29,567 bases of DNA from NCBI GenBank assembly GCA_045106435.1, contig JBGCEN010000147.1:1-29567 (forward strand), read 5' to 3'. The stretch's first letter is position 1. Each line of letters starts with the position of its first letter. Positions 24,374 to 29,567 of the stretch are shown in pieces. A program made the position numbers and the translations under genes. Source of the stretch: JBCCIM01 sp045106435 (GTDB lineage: Bacteria > Bacteroidota > Rhodothermia > Rhodothermales > JAHQVL01). The notes under the pieces are model-generated. The model saw only the letters and a program-made list of their open reading frames with translations, searched no databases and was not told the origin of the DNA.

Positions 24374-24398
24374 CGAGGCAGCTCTTAGAGCTGCCTCG
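24374..24398 (+). terminator. 11-bp G/C-rich hairpin after the receptor gene
   Basis: CGAGGCAGCTC (24374-24384) pairs with GAGCTGCCTCG (24388-24398) around a three-base loop, 27 bases after the stop. The tail is CTGTGTTCAGG, with little T-richness. It probably attenuates or ends the receptor transcript before the next gene. Confidence 0.6.
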
Positions 24399-24415
24399 CT
24401 GTGTTCAGGGCAAGT

Positions 24416-24459
24416 GTTACTAAATCTTTAAGCGAACATTATTACACCATTAACAAGGG
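24416..24459 (+). promoter_or_regulatory. Degenerate 11-bp repeat array upstream of the T9SS cargo gene
   Basis: Four 11-base units in phase read GTTACTAAATC, TTTAAGCGAAC, ATTATTACACC and ATTAACAAGGG. TAA or a near match (TAC, TAT) recurs every 11 bases. It is weaker than the arrays at 21342 and 29336, but the phase is preserved, so the cargo gene may have its own site for the same regulator. It ends 92 bases before ATG 24552. Confidence 0.35.
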
Positions 24460-24551
24460 ATAGAGAGACGTTTTCTTGAATAAATACCAGCTGCAAGCAT
24501 GCGTAATTCAATCCCCTTTTCACTACACCTAATCCACCCAACATTTAAGAA

Positions 24552-26240
24552 ATGAGTACAACGCAACGTTTACTAGCCATACTATTTGTTCTATTGTGCC
24601 CTGGTTTAGTATTTGCCCAGGAACAGATCACGGTAACAGATAGCGATATTCCTGCAGAGTCAACCGTTACGTGGCTTTCAGGCAATACCTACATTTTGGA
24701 TGGGATCGTGTTTGTAGACTCGGCTGCTACACTGATTATCGAGCCAGGAACTGTAATCAAAGGGATGCAGGGCGCCGGCAACGACGCCTCTGGTCTTGTG
24801 GTTACACGCTATGCACAAATTCAGGCCGAGGGTACAGCCGAAAGCCCGATCATCTTCACCTCTGCGCTTGATCCCCTTGATGGCAGCCTCACCTTTGCAG
24901 ACCGCGGTCTCTGGGGCGGTGTTGTGATTCTTGGCCGTGCTTCAACGAACAACCAGACCCAGGGCGGCCTGAAAGAAATTGAAGGAGTGAACGAGCTCAC
25001 AGGCGAAGGCGACACACGCGCTACTTATGGTGGAAACGAAGATACGCACAGCTCAGGTGTTTTCCGTTATGTGTCTATCCGTCATACGGGTATTAACGTA
25101 GGCGACCAGGCCGGCAACGAAATCCAGGGCCTTACCCTTGGTGGCGTAGGTAGTGGCACGGTCGTCGAATACGTGGAATCATTTGCGAGTGCAGACGACG
25201 GCTTTGAATGGTTTGGTGGAACAGTCAATACGAAGTATCTGGTATCTGCATTCAACGAAGACGATTCTTATGATTGGGATGAAGGCTTCCGCGGTAAAGG
25301 GCAGTTCTGGTTTGCAATCCAGGCCGACGACAAGGGGGGCCGTACAGCAGAGCAGGATGGTGCAACGGGTAACGAATTCTTTCAGCCCTACGCTACACCC
25401 AAACTCTCGAACGTAACCTACATTGGCCCCAACGCCGGCATTGCAGAAGGTGATGGCGCGGAGATGCTGATATTCCGTGACAACACCGGTGGAAACTACT
25501 ACAACTCGATTTTCACTGAGTATACCTCAGCCACCGGCGGCGCAGCAATTACGATCGAAGACATCGATAACACTGGGGACAGAACAGAAGACAGCCGTAC
25601 GCGCCTTGAGTCAGGCGATCTGAATCTGATGAATAACCTTTGGTGGGGCTTTGGCAACAACTCAATGCCTTCTGTTGCACCACAGGACTTCGTACAGGAT
25701 TACCTGAGTGATGTGTCTAACGGCAACAGTATTGTAGATCCCGCGCTTCGTGGCATCAGTCGCGTGGCAGATGGTGTGCTGGATCCACGTCCGGAAGCTG
25801 GTGGTGCCGCCTGGGGAAACACGCTGGATACAGGTGATGATTTCTTTGATACTGTAGACTATAAAGGAGCGTTTGGTGAAGACAATTGGCTGCTCAGTTG
25901 GACAGCACTAAATGAGCTCGGGCATCTGAATACCGATACGGGCGTAGGAATCGAGACACTTTCAGAAGAGGTACCGGATGCTTTTGCATTAGCGCAGAAC
26001 TTCCCGAATCCTTTTAATCCTTCTACAACGATCGAATTCCAGGTGAGTCAGGCGCAGCACATTGAGCTCCGCGTATTTGATGTACTGGGTCATGAAGTCG
26101 CTGTGTTGGCTAATGAAGTTACGCCGGCGGGTACCTACAGCCTGCAGTTCGATGCAACAGATTTTGCATCAGGTATGTACTTCTACCAGTTAAAAGGACT
26201 CAATACAACCGTTACTAAAACGATGTTGTTGCTGAAGTAA
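24552..26240 (+). CDS. Secreted beta-helix protein with T9SS type A sorting domain
   Basis: The 562-residue product has a signal peptide (about 1-22, ending VFAQ). A long domain of repeated Gly/Asp/Asn-rich strands follows (TLIIEPGTVIKG, SGVFRYVSIRHTG, NDDSYDWDE-like), typical of right-handed beta-helix surface proteins. The last 80 residues are a T9SS type A tag: ALAQNFPNPFNPSTTIEF, then LRVFDVLGHEVA, then GMYFYQLKGLNTTVTKTMLL. It would cross the outer membrane by T9SS and be anchored or released. The receptor upstream and this protein form a pair often seen in Bacteroidota (from memory). The function is unknown; adhesion or ligand capture is possible. Confidence 0.88.
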   Translation: MSTTQRLLAILFVLLCPGLVFAQEQITVTDSDIPAESTVTWLSGNTYILDGIVFVDSAATLIIEPGTVIKGMQGAGNDASGLVVTRYAQIQAEGTAESPIIFTSALDPLDGSLTFADRGLWGGVVILGRASTNNQTQGGLKEIEGVNELTGEGDTRATYGGNEDTHSSGVFRYVSIRHTGINVGDQAGNEIQGLTLGGVGSGTVVEYVESFASADDGFEWFGGTVNTKYLVSAFNEDDSYDWDEGFRGKGQFWFAIQADDKGGRTAEQDGATGNEFFQPYATPKLSNVTYIGPNAGIAEGDGAEMLIFRDNTGGNYYNSIFTEYTSATGGAAITIEDIDNTGDRTEDSRTRLESGDLNLMNNLWWGFGNNSMPSVAPQDFVQDYLSDVSNGNSIVDPALRGISRVADGVLDPRPEAGGAAWGNTLDTGDDFFDTVDYKGAFGEDNWLLSWTALNELGHLNTDTGVGIETLSEEVPDAFALAQNFPNPFNPSTTIEFQVSQAQHIELRVFDVLGHEVAVLANEVTPAGTYSLQFDATDFASGMYFYQLKGLNTTVTKTMLLLK

Positions 26241-26300
26241 ACGCAGCATTGTTTGCTGTCATAAAGCGCATAGAAACTGAAAGACGGACTTTTTAGGAAG

Positions 26301-26338
26301 GAGGCATTGATATCCAGCATATCAATGCCTCTTTTTTT
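26301..26338 (+). terminator. Rho-independent terminator
   Basis: A 13-bp perfect stem (GAGGCATTGATAT at 26301-26313 with ATATCAATGCCTC at 26319-26331), a five-base loop and seven T (26332-26338) lie 60 bases after the cargo gene stop. This is the clearest intrinsic terminator in the window. The gap from 26339 to 26674 holds nothing else I can support. Confidence 0.9.
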
Positions 26339-26674
26339 GTTAAGCTTATTATTAATAACGACTTGCTGGTGTTTTTTACTACACTCAAGAATTGGATTTA
26401 TCGTATATATACTCTGCATGCAAAACTGAGTATAACAGATATGAGGCTATCGATAGGAAGGGATATCTTCAAATAGCCGGCTTTGCCATGTTTCCAGGAG
26501 GTAAAGAAACTTCGTCTGTGTGTTTCTCAGAAACGTTCTGAGGGTTTAGATCTCTAACAGTTAAACCCGTCCCCTGGCAAGTAGTCTAGCTTGATACAAA
26601 TACAGGCTAAATGGCAAAGCAAGTAGAAATTATCCGAGACTTTGAACGTGTAATGCAGGTTTTGTCATACAAAT

Positions 26675-26709
26675 ACTTTGAACTTTGAACTTTGAACTTT
26701 GAACCCAGA
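26675..26709. repeat. Heptamer array (ACTTTGA type), four units plus one variant
   Basis: Four perfect units of ACTTTGA (26675-26702) are followed by ACCCAGA (26703-26709). The array lies 50 bases before the glycosyltransferase start. It shares the period of seven, but not the sequence, with the arrays near tsaE and folC. Confidence 0.85.
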
Positions 26710-26759
26710 ACGCGTCACAGATAAAGCGTCAGCATATCCGTAGCGCACCTAGCGATCTT

Positions 26760-27878
26760 ATGTCAAAATTAAATTGCTTGTTTATCATCCAGGGAGAGGG
26801 GCGTGGCCATCTAACACAGGCCCTTGCATTGAAGTCTATGCTTAATGCGGCCGGCCACGAAGTGTCTGCTGTGCTGGTTGGGCACAATGAGCGCCGGCGC
26901 GTTCCTGGCTTTTTTCTGGATAAGATCGAATCACCGGTGCTGTATTTTGATAGTCCAAATTTTGCCGTAGATGCCAACGAACAATCTGTAAAAGTATGGC
27001 CTACGGTTACACGAAATCTCCGCAGAAGCCCTGAATTTAAAGAAAGCATCGATGCGATTCGAGTCGCAATCGAAACGTACCAGCCTGACGTAATTATCAA
27101 CTTCTTTGAGCCCCTGGCTGGTATTTATAAATTGTTTAATGTATCCCCTGTCCCGATGGTGTGTATCGGGCATCAGTATATGTACCACCATCCGGCCTAT
27201 TCTTTTTCGCCCGGGAAATGGGCACAACGCATGGCGGTCAAATACTTCACCCGGCTTTCTGCGTTTGGCGCTGAAAAAAAACTAGCCATCTCTTTATACA
27301 ATGCCAGGGATCGGCCAAGAATTTCAGTAATGCCTCCTCTTCTTAGAAAAGAGCTTTTCGAGCTGCCGCTTGATAGAGAAGAACCATTCTTTTTAATCTA
27401 TTTACTGAATAAAGGATATGCGGACGCAGTAATTGAATGGCACAAGCGATATCCTGAAGTTGAGCTACACTGTTTTTGGGATAATCCCAACCACGAAGAG
27501 GTGTATGCTTATGATGATAAATTGACCTTTCATCAGCTGCACGACACCAAATTTCTGGATATGATGTCTCGCTGCAAGGGGCTTATTTGTACCGCCGGCT
27601 TTGAGTCTGTATGCGAAGCGATGTATCTAGGCAAATCGATCCTTTCGGTGCCTGTGAAAGGACATATCGAGCAATACTGGAATGCGCTGGATTTGATGAA
27701 ATATGGCGGGGGAACGTATGACGCGGCGTTTAATATTGAGCGGTTGAATGAGGTAGAGCCAGTTGATCCTGCTTTGACAAAGGAATTTCGCCAGTGGGTG
27801 GATCGTGCCCCGCAAATGTTTGTCAGCTCGATTGAGAAAGCAGTTAAACAGAAAGTCGAAAACTGGATAGAAGCATAA
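26760..27878 (+). CDS. Glycosyltransferase (GT-B fold, MurG/MJ1255-like)
   Basis: The 372-residue cytosolic or membrane-associated enzyme begins SKLNCLFIIQGEGRGHLTQA, the N-terminal GT-B glycine loop. The C-terminal nucleotide-sugar site is ICTAGFESVCEAMYLGKSIL (from about 277) with PVKGHIEQYWNA. This matches family GT28/GT1-like proteins such as MJ1255, which transfer a sugar to a lipid or protein acceptor. The acceptor is unknown. ATG 26760 has no Shine-Dalgarno site. It is probably monocistronic, between a terminator and a degenerate 9-mer repeat. No other cell-envelope gene adjoins it. Confidence 0.8.
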   Translation: MSKLNCLFIIQGEGRGHLTQALALKSMLNAAGHEVSAVLVGHNERRRVPGFFLDKIESPVLYFDSPNFAVDANEQSVKVWPTVTRNLRRSPEFKESIDAIRVAIETYQPDVIINFFEPLAGIYKLFNVSPVPMVCIGHQYMYHHPAYSFSPGKWAQRMAVKYFTRLSAFGAEKKLAISLYNARDRPRISVMPPLLRKELFELPLDREEPFFLIYLLNKGYADAVIEWHKRYPEVELHCFWDNPNHEEVYAYDDKLTFHQLHDTKFLDMMSRCKGLICTAGFESVCEAMYLGKSILSVPVKGHIEQYWNALDLMKYGGGTYDAAFNIERLNEVEPVDPALTKEFRQWVDRAPQMFVSSIEKAVKQKVENWIEA

Positions 27879-27983
27879 GGTTCTCAGCATATCTAAAACA
27901 GTAACCTTCGCGCGTACAGATTGCTTATGGGTGAGATCATTTACGCGCCATATTCCATCGTTTGCTCCAGCTTTTCCCTCTGA

Positions 27984-28019
27984 TCGTACTTTTCGCACCC
28001 TTCGTACATCTCGTACCGT
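27984..28019. repeat. Degenerate nonamer array (TCGTAC type), four units
   Basis: The 9-base units TCGTACTTT, TCGCACCCT, TCGTACATC and TCGTACCGT stand in tandem in the 410-base gap before the TonB gene. The remainder of the gap holds no gene that I can support. Confidence 0.55.
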
Positions 28020-28288
28020 GCAAAGACAATGCTTCATTTATTTCGCTTACAGCGTACTGGTACCGTAGTTGCCTTTCCTAATATTACCAACCTGTTATCA
28101 ATTTCTGAGAAACGTATCTCTGAACCAGAATCATCGTATAACACGCTTTTACTTGTGTTCTCAAACCTGCGTTTAGCGAGGTACATCTCATGAAAAATAC
28201 GTTTTTGACTGGCTCTTTCCTGACGGGATACACTTCTGTTTTTCGATATAACAAATCTGCCAATACAAAGAGCGGGCAAAAGATTAAC

Positions 28289-28975
28289 ATGGATGTTTTG
28301 GCCTCTCGCTTTTACAAAAGGGCTGAGAAATTGAGACAAAGACGTTCTGGATATGCATTTGGTATCCAGGCAGGTTTAGCGATTTCGCTTCTTTTAATTA
28401 TGTTTGCGTTTAAAATTCCACTTGCTCCTGGAGGTGAATTTGAGATTGTAGAAGTAAGGCAGGAGCTTGTCACGATGGAGGAAATTCAACAAACAAGGCA
28501 GCAGATACAGCCGCCACCACCACCTCGTCCTATTATTCCTGTACTTGTACCTGATGATGAATTGCTGACGGATCTGGATTTAGATCTGGATGCTTCTTTG
28601 GAGCTCGATGTAGCTCTGGTTGATTTGGGGCCGCCACCGGCAGAAGAAGAGGAAGACTTCAGTGAGCCGGAAATTTTTGTTGTGGTTGAAAGTATGCCCA
28701 AAATGATTGGCGGTGTAGCGAGTTTGGTGCAATCGGTCAAGTACCCGGTTATTGCCCGAAAAAATGGTATCCAGGGGAATGTGATCGTCAAAATTGTTGT
28801 TGATACAGAAGGCAAGCCACAGAATCCAACCATCATGCGTTCTCCAAGTCCACTATTGAACGAAGCAGCTGTTACCGCAGTTATGAAGCAGTTGTTTGAA
28901 CCGGGCCGGCAGCGTGGCAGAGCTGTTAAGGTTGAAGTGGTTGTCCCTGTGAAATTCAGACTTACGACAAGCTAG
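28289..28975 (+). CDS. tonB: Energy transducer TonB
   Basis: From ATG 28289 the product has 228 residues. A basic N-terminus (RAEKLRQRRS) precedes one transmembrane helix (about 25-44). A periplasmic Pro-rich spacer (QPPPPPRPIIPVLVP) and an acidic DLDLDLDASLELD stretch follow, then the TonB C-terminal domain (about 145-228, YPVIARKNGIQGNVIVKIVV). It couples the proton-motive force through ExbB/ExbD to outer-membrane receptors, such as the one at 21479. The frame extends upstream to ATG 28190, adding an unlikely 33-residue cytosolic leader. No exbBD lies in the window. Confidence 0.85.
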   Translation: MDVLASRFYKRAEKLRQRRSGYAFGIQAGLAISLLLIMFAFKIPLAPGGEFEIVEVRQELVTMEEIQQTRQQIQPPPPPRPIIPVLVPDDELLTDLDLDLDASLELDVALVDLGPPPAEEEEDFSEPEIFVVVESMPKMIGGVASLVQSVKYPVIARKNGIQGNVIVKIVVDTEGKPQNPTIMRSPSPLLNEAAVTAVMKQLFEPGRQRGRAVKVEVVVPVKFRLTTS

Positions 28976-29013
28976 GGGGCTACACAGATTCGCTGTCGCT
29001 TAATCTTTGTAGC

Positions 29014-29044
29014 GTTCCGGGTTTAGAGTTCAAGGTTTAGGGTA
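29014..29044. repeat. Degenerate period-7 repeat, second copy
   Basis: GTTCCGGGTTTAGAGTTCAA (29014-29033) continues as GGTTTAGGGTA. It matches the stretch at 5324 with one mismatch and steps in sevens (GTTTAGA, GTTCAAG, GTTTAGG). It lies 39 bases after the tonB stop codon. Confidence 0.6.
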
Positions 29045-29091
29045 TTTGTGTGTAAAATTCTGCAGTGCGCTATTCAAATTTAATCCATGAT

Positions 29092-29128
29092 AAAAAAGCC
29101 TGGTGTCTGATATCACCAGGCTTTTTTT
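29092..29128 (+). terminator. Rho-independent terminator after tonB
   Basis: A G/C-rich stem (GCCTGGTG 29098-29105 with CACCAGGC 29114-29121) is flanked by six A and seven T, which extend the pairing. The loop is eight bases. It is symmetrical enough to work in both directions. Confidence 0.88.
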
Positions 29129-29335
29129 GTGACCATAAATAATGGAAGTGGAGATTGATATATACTACGCTCGAATTATATAAGAAAAATATGGAATTCA
29201 CTGGAGCGCCGGATGACCTAGTCATATTGATATGGTTACGTTAACCCTTAGGCTACGTCTTCGTGATGGAGCTTGCCATATCAAACCAGACGTTCGGCTC
29301 GCTTAAAGGCCAGAAAAAAGCGGATTTTCTCGTGT

Positions 29336-29390
29336 GTTAACAATTCTCTAATGCACAGTTAATACAGGCGTAACATGGCGTTAATAAATT
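29336..29390 (+). promoter_or_regulatory. Pho-box-like array: five perfectly phased 11-bp repeats
   Basis: TAA falls at 29338, 29349, 29360, 29371 and 29382, exactly every 11 bases, as GTTAACAATTC, TCTAATGCACA, GTTAATACAGG, CGTAACATGGC and GTTAATAAATT. Units three to five copy the order of the array at 21342 (TTAA, then CGTAAC, then GTTAAT). It should control the gene downstream, which starts at or beyond the right edge. Confidence 0.68.
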
Positions 29391-29454
29391 GAGAAGCATC
29401 TCGCAGTTGTGCGGATACGTTAAATCTAACCCCTAGTGCCACCCAAGTTAGTAT

Positions 29455-29567
29455 ATGAAGGCCACTTGGCATCGCATTCGTTTTTTCCCAAGAGAAGTAG
29501 CCGAGGGAAAGCATCGAAATTTGCGTAATACAATTCTGCGCTTATATAATCAGAAAGGTAAACCGTC
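29455..29567 (+). CDS. Possible start of a gene cut by the right edge
   Basis: ATG 29455 opens a frame without stops to the window end (37 codons). It begins MKATWHRIRFFPREVAEG and continues KHRNLRNTILRLYNQKGKP. It lies 64 bases after the Pho-box-like array, a distance similar to that of the receptor gene. The product has no signal peptide and is rich in Arg. A canonical-looking promoter (TTGCGT 29521-29526, 18 bases, TATAAT 29545-29550) inside the frame suggests the true gene may begin beyond the edge instead. Confidence 0.25.
   Translation, partial: MKATWHRIRFFPREVAEGKHRNLRNTILRLYNQKGKP

Noticed and set aside
24361..24551. Small RNA or riboswitch between receptor and cargo gene
   Set aside because: Only a simple hairpin and the phased 11-bp repeat are visible; no riboswitch core motif was recognised.

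Overview
The window looks like a chromosomal segment of a free-living, probably marine Bacteroidota/Rhodothermota-type bacterium (Rhodothermales or Balneolales are my best guess). The evidence is a PorX regulator of the type IX secretion system (T9SS), a secreted protein with a C-terminal T9SS type A sorting domain, a large TonB-dependent receptor with an N-terminal carboxypeptidase-regulatory-like domain, a TonB energy transducer, and a Rho factor with a long disordered insertion. Genes are mostly short operons or single units on both strands. I found no tRNA, rRNA, CRISPR array, intact insertion sequence or prophage. The palindrome GCCGGC is strongly over-represented across the window (about 58 by eye against about 7 expected).

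Layout. 1-2.6 kb: the end of an unknown gene, a strong inverted repeat, small membrane proteins, a decayed glutaredoxin-like fragment and a DUF2513 protein. 2.7-5.3 kb: a formyltransferase-family protein, an OsmC-like protein and an O-succinylhomoserine sulfhydrylase (MetZ-like), the last two overlapping. 5.5-8.7 kb: a sodium:solute symporter facing a galactokinase-family GHMP kinase, with a shared hairpin between them. 9.3-11.2 kb: an orphan FliS-like protein, a secreted protein and a ferritin, with two inverted-repeat elements nearby. 11.7-16 kb: porX, a membrane-anchored protein, tsaE and folC; tsaE and folC each start inside or at the edge of a short tandem repeat of period 7. 16.6-21 kb: rho with a roughly 240-residue Arg/Ser/Asp-rich insertion, a HAD hydrolase and an MFS transporter. 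21.3-26.3 kb: a TonB-dependent receptor and a T9SS-exported beta-helix protein, preceded by 11-bp-period TTAA(C/T) repeats of Pho-box type. 26.7-29.6 kb: a glycosyltransferase, a TonB protein, and a second near-perfect Pho-box-like array at the right edge.

How it fits together. PorX controls T9SS, the protein at 24.5 kb carries a T9SS address tag, the receptor at 21.5 kb needs TonB, and a TonB protein lies at 28.3 kb. The two regular 11-bp arrays suggest that an OmpR-family regulator, most likely PhoB-like, controls the receptor/export pair and the gene beyond the right edge. The most unusual features are those arrays, the period-7 repeats that abut TTG start codons, the SR-protein-like Rho insertion and the orphan FliS-like gene.
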